Below are positions 36,909 to 45,280 of a DNA stretch of 64,000 bases, piece after piece. Both the position numbers and the translations under genes were made by a program. The first letter of the stretch is position 1, and every line of letters begins with the position of its first letter. Source of the DNA: Ornithinibacillus gellani (GTDB taxonomy: Bacteria > Bacillota > Bacilli > Bacillales > Amphibacillaceae); NCBI RefSeq assembly GCF_003730295.1, contig NZ_QTSZ01000053.1:91295-155294 (forward strand), written 5' to 3'. The notes under the pieces are model-generated. The model ran no database searches and was not told the DNA's origin. It saw only the letters and a list, made by a program, of their open reading frames with translations.

Positions 36909-37778
36909 ATGAAGCGATGGAAACAGTTTACTTGTTGTGTCTTTCTGATGTTGTTGGTGCTTCCGGTTCAGGTGGATGCCTACCCAGCTAAAAAGCTTGC
37001 AGTTCATTTTTTGGATGTGGGACAAGGCGATAGCATATTGATTCAGACGCCAACTGGAAAACATATTTTAATTGATGGTGGACCACCGGAAGCAGGGAAA
37101 ACCGTAGTAAATTATTTAAAAGCATTAGAAATTGATAAGATTGATTTATTAATTGCTACCCATCCAGATATCGATCATATTGGCGGGCTACCTGCAGTGA
37201 TGCAGGCTTTTCCGGTTAAGTTATTAATGGATTCTGGAAAAGTGCATGGTACGAAAACTTATATGCGATACTTACAACAAATCCGAAAGAAACAGATACC
37301 GATGATGCTTGCGCGAAAGAATCAATCCATTGATATCGATCCGTTGATGGATTTGCAGGTACTTAATACATCCAGTAAACATAAATCAAACAATCAGTCA
37401 TCTATTGTACTTAAACTAAGCTTTGGAAAACATGATTTATTGTTCATGAGTGATATTGAACAAAAACAAGAAAAAGAACTTTTGTCACAGTATGATGTGC
37501 AGGCTGATTTAATTAAGGTGGCACATCATGGCTCGAAAACGAGTAGCTCTAAAGTATTTCTGGAAGAGGTTGACGCGAATGTAGCAATCCTCACCTACAG
37601 TAAGGACAACGACTATGGTCATCCGGTCGAACGCGTCATTAAGCGACTGCTTCAGCTCGATACCCATATTTATTCTACCGCTGTATTCGGCCATATTATT
37701 TTTCAAACAGATGGACAGAACTTTTTAATCTTTCCCGAAAAGGGACCACTGGATGCACTGAATGAAAAGACTGGTTAA
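36909..37778 (+). CDS. Exported metallo-beta-lactamase-fold hydrolase (ComEC C-terminal-like)
   Basis: 289 aa. Signal peptide (about 1-25) and an MBL fold: HFLDVGQGDSILI opening motif, ATHPDIDHIGG metal site (HxxxDH) and HHGSKTSSS. This is the same domain as the C-terminal nuclease part of ComEC/Rec2, here as a separate exported protein. It may hydrolyse a phosphodiester, such as extracellular DNA, but the substrate is not shown. It is monocistronic and lacks the competence membrane domain. Confidence 0.85.
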   Translation: MKRWKQFTCCVFLMLLVLPVQVDAYPAKKLAVHFLDVGQGDSILIQTPTGKHILIDGGPPEAGKTVVNYLKALEIDKIDLLIATHPDIDHIGGLPAVMQAFPVKLLMDSGKVHGTKTYMRYLQQIRKKQIPMMLARKNQSIDIDPLMDLQVLNTSSKHKSNNQSSIVLKLSFGKHDLLFMSDIEQKQEKELLSQYDVQADLIKVAHHGSKTSSSKVFLEEVDANVAILTYSKDNDYGHPVERVIKRLLQLDTHIYSTAVFGHIIFQTDGQNFLIFPEKGPLDALNEKTG

Positions 37779-37794
37779 GCGAGAATGCAAGAAC

Positions 37795-37827
37795 TACCGT
37801 ATTGGATTACATCCATACGGTTTTTTT
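37795..37827 (+). terminator. Intrinsic terminator after MBL-fold gene
   Basis: ACCGTAT-GGAT with ATCC-ATACGGT and seven T residues. Confidence 0.88.
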
Positions 37828-37855
37828 CTGTTTAGAATATAAAAATCAAAAATTT

Positions 37856-38007
37856 TTCACAGATTAACTGGCTGTAAGATCCCCGCTACAAGCGTTTTTG
37901 TTGATCACAAGAATAGTAGGGGATCAACAGCCAGTAAAAGCCTGATTGGTTCAACTAACAATCCGTGGGGGAAGAGCAAAAACCCCACGGATTGAAGTTT
38001 CACTTTA
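37856..38007 (+). repeat. Dispersed structured element, copy 3 (first of tandem triplet)
   Basis: Full-length. Left hairpin has ACTGGCTGT/ACAGCCAGT and GATCCCC/GGGGATC with CTAC/GTAG. The right hairpin is CAATCCGTGGGG with CCCCACGGATTG, where the C/G pair replaces A/T of the commonest copies. Its last bases (TTTA) join the first of the next copy. Confidence 0.9.
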
Positions 38008-38160
38008 TCACAGATTAACTGGCTGTAAGCCCCACATCGAGAATTTTTGTTAATAACTAGAGTTGTAAGTGGGGGGGCAACAGCCAGTAAAAGCCTGATT
38101 GGTTCAACTAACAATCCGTGGGGGAAGAGCAAAAACCCCACGGATTGAAGTTTCACTTTA
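38005..38160 (+). repeat. Dispersed structured element, copy 4 (second of triplet)
   Basis: Full-length; the right half is identical to copy 3, while the left half (CCCCACATCGAG, AATAACTAGAG) is nearly identical to copy 5. So the tandem array grew by unequal recombination of half-units. Confidence 0.9.
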
Positions 38161-38311
38161 TCACAGATTAACTGGCTGTAAGCCCCACATCGAGAATTTT
38201 TGTTAATAACTAGAGTTGTAAGTGGGGGTCAACAGCCAGTAAAGGCCTGATTGGTTCAACTAACAATAAGTGGGGAAGTGCAAAAACCCCACTTATTGAA
38301 GTTTCACTTTA
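38157..38311 (+). repeat. Dispersed structured element, copy 5 (third of triplet)
   Basis: Full-length. The right hairpin is CAATAAGTGGGG with CCCCACTTATTG, a third compensated arm sequence. The element ends three bases before the TTGACA box of the following gntR-type promoter. Confidence 0.9.
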
Positions 38312-38313
38312 TG

Positions 38314-38361
38314 TTGACAATGTAACTTATTCTGTTATATAGTTAATTACATAAGTAACTA
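38314..38361 (+). promoter_or_regulatory. Promoter and inverted-repeat operator of the gntR-ABC operon
   Basis: TTGACA (38314-38319), 16 bp, TATATA (38336-38341). TAGTTA...TAACTA (38340-38361) is an inverted repeat over the -10/start region; a further ATAACTA follows. This is the spacing expected for autorepression by a YtrA-type GntR protein. Confidence 0.65.
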
Positions 38362-38396
38362 ACCATATAACTAAGAAATTCAATAAAGGTGATGAG

Positions 38397-38768
38397 ATGA
38401 AAAACAAGCTAGACGAAACAAAGCCAATCTATTTACAAATTAAAGAGCAAATTGAAGATTCCATCATTAATGGTAGCGTTGATGCTCATGAACGGGTGCC
38501 ATCGACCAATGAGTTTGCAGCTTTTTATAAAATTAATCCAGCAACTGCTGCCAAAGGGATCAATGAATTGGTTGATGAAGGAATATTGTTTAAACGAAGG
38601 GGTGTAGGGATGTTTGTAACGGAACAAGCAAAATTGCAATTGCTTCAGAATAGAAAACAGTCTTTTTATGAAAATTATATTCAGCCATTAAAGCGGGAAG
38701 CTAAAAAGTTAAATATTGGTGTAGAGGATTTAATGGAAATGGTAAATCGGGAGGATGAGGATATATGA
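38397..38768 (+). CDS. GntR-family regulator (YtrA subfamily)
   Basis: 123 aa: N-terminal winged helix (KPIYLQIKEQIEDSI...VPSTNEFAAFYKINPATAAKG in two blocks) and a short C-terminal helical dimerisation part, the YtrA subfamily layout. GGTGATGAG precedes the ATG. It is first in a three-gene operon with an ABC ATPase and permease and overlaps the next ATG by four bases. Likely an autorepressor that senses a cell-envelope or peptide stress. Confidence 0.9.
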   Translation: MKNKLDETKPIYLQIKEQIEDSIINGSVDAHERVPSTNEFAAFYKINPATAAKGINELVDEGILFKRRGVGMFVTEQAKLQLLQNRKQSFYENYIQPLKREAKKLNIGVEDLMEMVNREDEDI

Positions 38769-39622
38769 AAATTGAGGTCAAAAATCTAACTAAAAAATAT
38801 CGTGACAAGTATGCATTAGATCATCTTTCCTTTACGTTAGAAAGCAATAAGATTTACGGCTTGCTTGGGCGTAATGGGGCAGGGAAGACGACGTTTATGG
38901 AAATATTGACAGGGCAAATGCTGGCATCATCTGGTGAAATTATCATTGATGGCGAAAACCCATTTGAAAATCAAAATATAACCGAATCGATTTGCTTAAT
39001 AAAAGAAGGGAATAATTTCAAACGAGATTTGAAAGTGAAGCATGTGATTCAAATGTATTCGTACTTCTATCCAACATGGGATGCTGCGTTAGCCGAAAAA
39101 TTGCTGCAAACGTTCAAGTTGAATCCAAAAGCTTCTATTAAAACGTTGTCCAAAGGAATGGAATCATCACTTGGCATTATTGTTGGATTAGCCAGCCAAG
39201 CACCGATTACGATTTTTGATGAACCGTATATTGGAATGGATGCGGCAGCTCGCAAGGTATTTTATGAAGTCCTGCTCGAGGAATATGAGAAAAGAAAGCG
39301 GACCATCATCTTTTCAACTCATTTGATCGATGAAGCTAGCTTGCTCTTTGAAGAGGTCCTCATTATCCAAGATGGGAAGCTTGTTTTGAAAGAAGAGGCA
39401 GAGGAATTACGAACCCATACATGTGCAGTTTCAGGGAGTGTGGAAGCGGTAGAGGCATTTATTCAAGATAAAGAGGTTATTCATCAAAAGAAAATGGCTG
39501 GAATGATGACAGCATATTTGTTTGCTACAGAAGAAGAAGCAAATGCGCATGGCTTACATGTAGAAGGAATTCCAGTACAGGAATTAATGATTCATTTAAC
39601 AGATGGAAAGAGGAGTGCATAG
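38765..39622 (+). CDS. ABC transporter ATP-binding protein
   Basis: 285 aa. Walker A GRNGAGKT (about 37-44); the signature is atypical, LSKGMESS instead of LSGGQ; Walker B ITIFDEPYIGMD and the switch histidine in STHL. The C-terminal extra region is seen in YtrB/YhcH-type ATPases. ATGA overlap with the regulator shows translational coupling. Works with the permease that follows. Confidence 0.9.
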   Translation: MKIEVKNLTKKYRDKYALDHLSFTLESNKIYGLLGRNGAGKTTFMEILTGQMLASSGEIIIDGENPFENQNITESICLIKEGNNFKRDLKVKHVIQMYSYFYPTWDAALAEKLLQTFKLNPKASIKTLSKGMESSLGIIVGLASQAPITIFDEPYIGMDAAARKVFYEVLLEEYEKRKRTIIFSTHLIDEASLLFEEVLIIQDGKLVLKEEAEELRTHTCAVSGSVEAVEAFIQDKEVIHQKKMAGMMTAYLFATEEEANAHGLHVEGIPVQELMIHLTDGKRSA

Positions 39623-39623
39623 T

Positions 39624-40334
39624 ATGGGGAGACAGATTAAAGGATTATTGTATTTTTTCGTGATGGACATTCGGTATTCTCTGATGATTTTTTGGACCAT
39701 ACTGATTAGCCTGCTGGCTGTTTCATTGGCAATTAGTCACTTTTTGGAAAGCGCCATTGCAAGTGGTTCAGGTGTATTTACCTTTGTATTAACTGGACCA
39801 ATTTACGTCTATTGTGCCATTATCGGTTTTTTAACAGTAAGAGATTATATTCCATATTCATTAAAGCTAGGTGCAACGCGTAAAAGCATATTTGTTAGTA
39901 TAGGTATATTTTTCTTTGGACTTGCATTCGCGAAATCAGTTGCTGCAACCATCATCCAAGCGGCGGTTGAAAAAGGTGTAGACCTGTTTGGGATGAAGTA
40001 TTTTATATTTCTACATCCTGCACAGCTGTTAACAGATACTTGGTACAATCGTCTCATTATCGATACGTCAATATCATTCTTCTTTGCGGTTTTGTTATTT
40101 TTAATAGGGCTAATATTTTACCGATTCGGTTTGGCAGGCGGGGGCAGTGCGCTTGGAATCGTAGGAATATTATTATTAATTGGTCTTGCTAAAGGATGGG
40201 TATTTGATTTTGCTAAACATGTATTTACAACCTTTGATATGGTGTTCTTTGCACAGTTATTTGGTGTTGCGCTTGTGATTTATGCTGTAACGTTTGTGTT
40301 GGTAAGGAAAATATCCATCTTTAAGGTGAAATAA
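39624..40334 (+). CDS. ABC transporter membrane subunit
   Basis: 236 aa, six hydrophobic segments, no recognised substrate motif. AGAGGAG within the end of the ATPase gene supports the ATG at 39624 over the longer frame. Begins one base after the ATPase stop, so they form one exporter. Probably moves a peptide, antibiotic or lipid, as in similar GntR-linked ABC modules; this is inference. Confidence 0.78.
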   Translation: MGRQIKGLLYFFVMDIRYSLMIFWTILISLLAVSLAISHFLESAIASGSGVFTFVLTGPIYVYCAIIGFLTVRDYIPYSLKLGATRKSIFVSIGIFFFGLAFAKSVAATIIQAAVEKGVDLFGMKYFIFLHPAQLLTDTWYNRLIIDTSISFFFAVLLFLIGLIFYRFGLAGGGSALGIVGILLLIGLAKGWVFDFAKHVFTTFDMVFFAQLFGVALVIYAVTFVLVRKISIFKVK

Positions 40335-40339
40335 AAGAA

Positions 40340-40372
40340 GGCTGCTATCAATGGCAGCCTTCTTTGATTAGA
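40340..40372. terminator. Bidirectional terminator between the two ABC modules
   Basis: AAGGCTGC and GCAGCCTTCTTT pair around TATCAATG, between convergent operons. Confidence 0.75.
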
Positions 40373-40376
40373 AACA

Positions 40377-41165
40377 TTACTCGCTTTTTCTTGAAGCATA
40401 CTTCGTTTGGAAAATGAATATGGTTCCTATTAATAAACATATGATACAAAGTATTGTGAGTCCGGCCGCCCCGTAAAGTGCTGATGGCACTGCATTGGTA
40501 ATTAACATTTCATGTATATGCCCTGAAATATTTGCTGGACTCCAGCTTAGCTTGGTTCCAAAAACTGAAGTTACCGTGCTTATAAGAATGACCGTTCCAA
40601 TTGTTGCTGCTGCAATGGCACCCTGGGATGATATCCAAGCATTGTAAAATATGGATATGGTCACAATGAGGCTTAGCCATAATCCGTAAAATAAGAAAGC
40701 GCCTAAAATATGTGTGATTGTTAAACTCCCAAAAAAGAGCGTTACATAATACCAGCTAGCTAGTAATGCGAGTAGAAGCGAAGTCAATAGCAGTAGTATA
40801 TAGGAAGCCCATTTTGCTGTAATATAATTAAAATAGGATACTGGTTTGACAAGAATTAGTTCCGATACACCGCTTTTTCTTTCCCCAGCAATCGTTCCCA
40901 TGGATATTAAAGCAATGACTAATACACCAAGTGAGCTAAGCTGTGCCAAGCTCATCATAATCGCCTCAGCAGGGTTTGGCATTGGCATTTCAAATACAGC
41001 TCCTTCTGGCAGTCCGCCAGCAGCTTTTAAAATGGTTGGCATATAATACGTTGTTACCGGCTCCATAGCTGCTAGTAAAATAAATACGAGTGGGACCCAC
41101 ATCCATTTGAAATTACGGATGTTTTCCTGTATTTCTTTACGAAATAGAATGATCCATTGTTGCAT
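40377..41165 (-). CDS. ABC transporter permease, ABC-2 type (YxlG-like)
   Basis: 262 aa, six transmembrane segments, with an N-terminal cytoplasmic helix (QQWIILFRKEIQENIRNFKW), the ABC-2 (NatB/YxlG) layout. The start overlaps the ATPase gene by 29 bp, with AAAGGTGG before the ATG. The gene group ATPase, permease and small PLDc_N-type membrane protein resembles yxlEFG of B. subtilis. Substrate unknown. Confidence 0.82.
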   Translation of the reverse strand: MQQWIILFRKEIQENIRNFKWMWVPLVFILLAAMEPVTTYYMPTILKAAGGLPEGAVFEMPMPNPAEAIMMSLAQLSSLGVLVIALISMGTIAGERKSGVSELILVKPVSYFNYITAKWASYILLLLTSLLLALLASWYYVTLFFGSLTITHILGAFLFYGLWLSLIVTISIFYNAWISSQGAIAAATIGTVILISTVTSVFGTKLSWSPANISGHIHEMLITNAVPSALYGAAGLTILCIICLLIGTIFIFQTKYASRKSE

Positions 41166-42072
41166 GCTGATCCACCACCTTTACAAACATATCCTCCAGT
41201 GAGGTTCGATTAATGACGAAGCTAGTAAGTGGCCAATTTTCCTTGGCAGCAGCTTGTAAGATGACGGTTCGTGCTACTGAAATATCTGTAGCATCAACAT
41301 GAAGCATGTCACGATTTATTTGGACTTCAAGTATGCCTGGCAGGTTTTGGAGTTTTTCTTGGTAATGTGCTACGTCGTTTTGAAACGCCAATTCTATTTT
41401 GGTTGTTTGATATTTCCCGCGTAGTTTCTTCATACTGCCCGCTTCAATTAATCTCCCGCGATCGAGTAATAGTAATTCATCACTAACTTCTTCTGCATCT
41501 GTTAAAATATGTGTCGAAAACAAGATAGCCATTTCTTTTTTTAGTGATTCCAATAGGGTTAGAATTTCACGACGGCCAATTGGATCCAAGGATGAAACGG
41601 GCTCATCCAGTAACAACAGCTTTGGCTTATGGATAATCGCCTGCGCAATCCCCAAACGTTGCTTCATTCCACCTGAATAACCGCTAATCCGTTTGTTTCG
41701 TGCGGTCTCCAATCTCATCCGTTTTAGTAAATCTTCTGAACGTATATCTGCCTCTGCCTTGGATAAAAATGCAAGCTGACCACAATGCATTAAAAACTCT
41801 TTACCTGTCATCCAATCATAAAACACCGGATATTGCGGCAAATACCCAATCCATTGCCGTCGATCCGTGCCACCATTTAACCCAGTAAATTGTATGGTAC
41901 CGGAAGTTGGTGCGAGTAAACCGGCCAACATACGTAAGGTGGTTGTTTTCCCAGCACCATTTGGTCCAAGTAATGCAATGCATCTATTTGCTTCGAATGA
42001 GAAGTCGAGTGGGTGAACAGCAGTGTGTCCATTGTAAATTTTCGTCAATTGATTAACTTGCAAAATAGTCAA
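41137..42072 (-). CDS. ABC transporter ATP-binding protein (YxlF-like)
   Basis: 311 aa with Walker A GPNGAGKTT (about 36-44), signature YSGGMKQRLGIAQA, Walker B LLLLDEPVSSLD and STHIL. Uses a TTG start adjoining the stop of the preceding small gene and nine bases after GGAGG. The C-terminal region (about 220-300) is the usual extension of drug/bacitracin-type exporters. Pairs with the permease gene. Confidence 0.9.
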   Translation of the reverse strand: MTILQVNQLTKIYNGHTAVHPLDFSFEANRCIALLGPNGAGKTTTLRMLAGLLAPTSGTIQFTGLNGGTDRRQWIGYLPQYPVFYDWMTGKEFLMHCGQLAFLSKAEADIRSEDLLKRMRLETARNKRISGYSGGMKQRLGIAQAIIHKPKLLLLDEPVSSLDPIGRREILTLLESLKKEMAILFSTHILTDAEEVSDELLLLDRGRLIEAGSMKKLRGKYQTTKIELAFQNDVAHYQEKLQNLPGILEVQINRDMLHVDATDISVARTVILQAAAKENWPLTSFVINRTSLEDMFVKVVDQHATMDHSIS

Positions 42073-42273
42073 CTATTCCTGCCTCCTTCCAATTACGAAA
42101 TATAATATTGGTCCAATCATACTAAGAAATATAATAAATATTAGCCACATCGATCGGGGGCCATTCGTGCTTTTTCCTTTTAGCCAATCGATTAATGCGA
42201 TAAGAATGAGTAATCCCTGAATAACTAAAAGAGGTGCGATTGCCGCCCAATTGATGTCATTAAATATCGCCAT
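42073..42273 (-). CDS. Small PLDc_N-type membrane protein (YxlE-like)
   Basis: 66 aa with two transmembrane helices and the C-terminal MSMIGPILYFVIGRR-type motif of the phospholipase-D N-terminal (PLDc_N) domain; no catalytic domain. ATG after AAGGAGG rather than the earlier in-frame ATG. It immediately precedes the YxlF-like ATPase. In B. subtilis YxlE is a negative regulator of SigY; no sigY gene is visible here, so its role is open. Confidence 0.82.
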   Translation of the reverse strand: MAIFNDINWAAIAPLLVIQGLLILIALIDWLKGKSTNGPRSMWLIFIIFLSMIGPILYFVIGRRQE

Positions 42274-42301
42274 TTCTTCTTCCTCCTTCATGTATATTCA
42301 A

Positions 42302-43402
42302 TTAAGTTAGTAAAATGGATAGAAGTATTGGAATTGCAATGATCCCAATCAGAATAAGCCATGAAATCGGGTTACCAAAATTAACTGTCCAGCCAATCCC
42401 GAATCGCTTTTCAAGAAAAATAGAAGGATCATTTTTATTCACATAAAATTGTCCAAGCTTCCAATATCGATCATCATCCCGGTCAATCCCATCATTTGCT
42501 TCACCATTTACTTTGATTCGGCTACCGCCTTGCCCGGTGGTAAAGGATAATACGATCGCACCGAATAAGATAATCGCGGTACTGCCAAATGTAACTGCCA
42601 TGAGCACGGCTGCTGGAATGGTGAAAATAAATGATAACTGCGCAAAAGCAAATAGGAGAACCATTAGCGTTCCAGATATTATCATGAAAGCAGACCATCT
42701 TCTTCTGAACAGCATCCCCTGCAGCATGGATTTCTTAGGATCAGCAGCACTTACCTGTTGTTTTGCTCTTGCAATCATGGCGTTGATAAAGATAAACAGT
42801 AATGTCATACACACTTGAATCGCTGGCATAAATAGAATGGAGCGGGTTGTTTTTTCTGTCCAGTTGGTAACCTGACCCGAAAAATCATAGTTGATTGGAA
42901 TTTGATTAGGAATGCGATCGTAATAAACAATTGTCAACAATATGGTTGCTAACGTAATCAAAAAAGCAGGTATGAACCACGCATTGGAATGCGTAAGTTT
43001 CTGATCACGAAATGTCGTGTCAACAATGATCTGCTGGTTCTTTTTTTGATGCCAATTTTCCTGTTCTTTTAATTGCTTCATTTGAGAATGAAAATATAGG
43101 TAGATAATAAAGCTGAGTAATATATATCCGATAATAATAACACTAAAATATAAAGCAATTTGATGTTCGGTTAAATGACTCCCACGAAAGAGGAACAGCC
43201 AAATAAGGGAAACTGTAATACTTAAAATACTTGTAGCAAAGGCGTATTTCTTTCGCATGCTTCGGAGTTTAGCTGTACCATATATTTCTTCCGGGATAGA
43301 AACGCCAAAGCTTTCTGTTTTTCTCGTTAAATATGGAATCCATATGAAAAAAAAGAATAATGGTAAAAGGATGAGAAATAAATATATATTCATATCATTC
43401 AT
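42302..43402 (-). CDS. DUF1648/DUF5808 membrane protein
   Basis: 366 aa, eight or more hydrophobic segments. The DUF1648 signature YDRIPNQIPINYDFSG lies near residue 170 and a C-terminal DUF5808-type region (RYWKLGQFYVNKNDPS) near residue 320. This family is common beside YtrA-type regulators and ABC exporters. ATG at 43402 after AAAGGGGTGG overlaps the regulator's end by eight bases. Possibly a sensor or immunity protein of the module; function unknown. Confidence 0.8.
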   Translation of the reverse strand: MNDMNIYLFLILLPLFFFFIWIPYLTRKTESFGVSIPEEIYGTAKLRSMRKKYAFATSILSITVSLIWLFLFRGSHLTEHQIALYFSVIIIGYILLSFIIYLYFHSQMKQLKEQENWHQKKNQQIIVDTTFRDQKLTHSNAWFIPAFLITLATILLTIVYYDRIPNQIPINYDFSGQVTNWTEKTTRSILFMPAIQVCMTLLFIFINAMIARAKQQVSAADPKKSMLQGMLFRRRWSAFMIISGTLMVLLFAFAQLSFIFTIPAAVLMAVTFGSTAIILFGAIVLSFTTGQGGSRIKVNGEANDGIDRDDDRYWKLGQFYVNKNDPSIFLEKRFGIGWTVNFGNPISWLILIGIIAIPILLSILLT

Positions 43403-43790
43403 CTTTGCCACCCCTTTCGAATGATTGATAAAGCTCCTTACATACTTGCATGAAAGTGTCTGCGTCAACCGCTCGACAAATAGATTCTGCTACGAGCGGA
43501 TGCAAAGTCTTCTTTAATTGATTCATATAAACTTCATCTGCAGCAGGTATTCCGTCTGGATTGACAACGACGCCACGCTGTCGATGGATCAGAATAAATC
43601 CATCTTGCTTTAACTGTTGATATGCCTTATTAACGGTATGCAAATTGATACCAATATCAGCTGCAAGTGATCTAACAGAAGGAAGTCGTTCACCTGGCAG
43701 TATTTCTTTTTTGGCAATTCCTGCAATGATTTCCTGAACCAGCTGCGTATAAATCGGTTCACTGGATTCAAAGTCAAGATTGATGAGCAA
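43395..43790 (-). CDS. GntR-family regulator (YtrA/YhcF-like)
   Basis: 131 aa: winged helix with EPIYTQLVQEIIAGI, RLPSVRSLAADIGINLHTVNKA and FILIHRQRG, then a short C-terminal helix pair. TTG start eight bases after GGAGG; the longer frame begins within that site. First of the - strand operon (regulator, DUF1648, YxlE-, YxlF- and YxlG-like). An operator overlaps its promoter. Confidence 0.88.
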   Translation of the reverse strand: MLINLDFESSEPIYTQLVQEIIAGIAKKEILPGERLPSVRSLAADIGINLHTVNKAYQQLKQDGFILIHRQRGVVVNPDGIPAADEVYMNQLKKTLHPLVAESICRAVDADTFMQVCKELYQSFERGGKDE

Positions 43791-43825
43791 TGCTGCCACC
43801 TCCAATTTAAATGCTTGGAATATAT

Positions 43826-43875
43826 GTTATATATAATGTATAACAAGAATAACATAAAGTCAATATAATTGTTTA
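43826..43875 (-). promoter_or_regulatory. Promoter and palindromic operator of the gntR-DUF1648-ABC operon
   Basis: On the - strand TTGACT, 17 bp, TACATT. GTTATACATTATATATAAC (43826-43844 on the + strand complement) is a perfect GTTATA/TATAAC inverted repeat over the -10, a good candidate binding site for the encoded GntR protein. Confidence 0.65.
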
Positions 43876-44171
43876 TATGGACCAATGAAAAGACATATGA
43901 GTGAGGCGGTTTCATTGTATGAAAAAGCATGTGGAATAGACTGGGAGAAACAATTGTAGACTGTCATGACGACGTGGTGTGAATAGATGGTTGAACGAAA
44001 CAAACGAATTGGAAGCTCATGACATTCATGGAGCGTATCGTTGATCGTAAATTTTAAAAGTGTTGTAAGCAGAGCGGTTCGCAATGGAAACATGTAATTA
44101 GGATGGAGGTGTTTTAGTCGTAGGAGTCTATGATAAGTCAACCTCATGGATTAGAAAAGGGCAGACTAAGT

Positions 44172-44331
44172 GATAAAGTGAAACTTCAATCAGTGGGGTT
44201 TTCGCACTTTCCACTGATTGTTAGTTGAACCAATCAGGCCTTTACTGGCTGTTGATCCCCCACCCACAATTCTTGTTATCAACAAAAATTCTTGAAGTTG
44301 GGGGTCTTACAGCCAGTTAATCTGTGATAAA
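44172..44331 (-). repeat. Dispersed structured element, copy 6
   Basis: Full-length on the - strand. Outer left stem ACTGGCTGT/ACAGCCAGT; inner GACCCCC/GGGGGATC. The right hairpin has CAATCAGTGG(A) against CCACTGATTG, with a weakened middle. Confidence 0.88.
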
Positions 44332-44404
44332 GTGAAACTTCAATCAGTGGGGTTTTCGCATTTCCCGTTCTTACAATTCTTGTTATCAACAAATCTGTGA
44401 TAAA
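44327..44404 (-). repeat. Dispersed structured element, copy 7 (deletion derivative)
   Basis: On the - strand starts TTTATCACAGATT, jumps to TGTTGATAACAAGAATTG and then, after another deletion, to the right-end CCCCACTGATTGAAG. It shares its terminal TTTATC with copy 6, head-to-tail. Confidence 0.8.
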
Positions 44405-44516
44405 CAATTGGATAGATACAAAATATATAAAAGTTTGATAAACTAAGATAAAATAAATTCATATTTTTATAGCATAAATTGACCTGTATAAAGTATTCGT
44501 AAAGGAGGGAAATGAG

Positions 44517-44837
44517 GTGGACTTTATAAAAACAAAAAAGTTTTATACATTTTTATCGCTATTATGTGCAATAGGTGTATTTTTGATGAGTGGCCCATTT
44601 CAAAGTATGGCATATTGGGGAAGTGATATGACTTGGTATTGGGTTGGCGTTTCCTTCACGTATTTTCTTTGGTTGATGGGTATCGTTTTCTTGGTATTAG
44701 CAATTACGAAGAAAGAACATATGAAAGGGAAATTAACATTTGGTCTAACAATAGCCCAAGTAACGACAGTTATTTTATTAATTTCCGGTTTTTTATGGAC
44801 GACCTTTGTGATTATTGCAGGAATGTCCGGAATGTGA
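44517..44837 (+). CDS. Small membrane protein, unrecognised
   Basis: 106 aa with three hydrophobic segments (about 12-30, 42-62 and 75-103) and a short N-terminal lysine-rich end. GTG start seven bases after AAGGAGGG, a very good site, so the gene is probably real. I do not recognise a family. It stands alone between the repeat pair and the SMR genes. Confidence 0.65.
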   Translation: MDFIKTKKFYTFLSLLCAIGVFLMSGPFQSMAYWGSDMTWYWVGVSFTYFLWLMGIVFLVLAITKKEHMKGKLTFGLTIAQVTTVILLISGFLWTTFVIIAGMSGM

Positions 44838-44883
44838 GGTTTCTATATTCATTCATGTTTTTCCAGGAACCGATAATATAAAC

Positions 44884-44910
44884 AGAGCTTCCGAAATTGG
44901 AAGCTCCGTG
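44884..44910. terminator. Hairpin between the small membrane gene and the SMR pair
   Basis: GAGCTTCC and GGAAGCTC around GAAATT, between convergent genes; poor T-runs on both sides. Confidence 0.45.
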
Positions 44911-44964
44911 TTGCATACCATATGCCAAATTGCCCGCAGCAGACGAATGGATTTCTAGAGTCTA

Positions 44965-45279
44965 TTATTCAAGCAGTTTTAAACCAGCAGCACCAGCAAT
45001 AATGCAACAGAGAAACGCAATTCGCTTCCAGCTAGCTGATTCATTAAAAAATAGAATACCCATGATAACTGCACCAGCAGCACCGAGGCCAGTCCATATG
45101 GCATACGCTGTTCCGAGCGGAATGCTTTGCATCGCCATCGATAAAAAAACAAAACCGAAGCCAAAGGTAATAATAAGAATACCCAGTCGGGGAAGAGATT
45201 TTTTTTGCAGATATAAATTAATACCCATCACACCAAATATCTCCCCAAAGCTTGCGATGATTAAATAAATCCAGGCCAT
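44965..45279 (-). CDS. SMR-family multidrug/guanidinium exporter subunit (second of pair)
   Basis: 104 aa, four transmembrane helices, with the conserved membrane glutamate in ASFGEIFGV (Glu near 14) and SIPLGTAYAIWTGLGA. ATG chosen behind AAAGGGTG, one base after the previous gene's stop. Resembles YkkD-like partners of paired SMR proteins, which form an antiparallel heterodimer. Substrates of the family include quaternary ammonium compounds and guanidinium. Confidence 0.85.
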   Translation of the reverse strand: MAWIYLIIASFGEIFGVMGINLYLQKKSLPRLGILIITFGFGFVFLSMAMQSIPLGTAYAIWTGLGAAGAVIMGILFFNESASWKRIAFLCCIIAGAAGLKLLE

Positions 45280-45280
45280 A

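Larger units (their letters stand above)
43806..44516. other. 711-bp region between the gntR operon and a small membrane gene
   Basis: Holds the divergent promoter/operator, about 290 bp of unrecognised sequence (43880-44165) with overlapping chance ORFs lacking ribosome sites, and two adjacent copies of the dispersed element in - orientation. Confidence 0.5.

Noticed and set aside
37905..38156. 83-aa ORF with an internal repeated segment on the - strand
   Set aside because: It lies wholly in the tandem structured elements, has no ribosome site, and its repeated protein segment only mirrors the DNA repeat.
43860..44147. 95-aa - strand ORF upstream of the gntR gene
   Set aside because: It runs through the gntR promoter side, lacks a ribosome site, and its composition is not protein-like.
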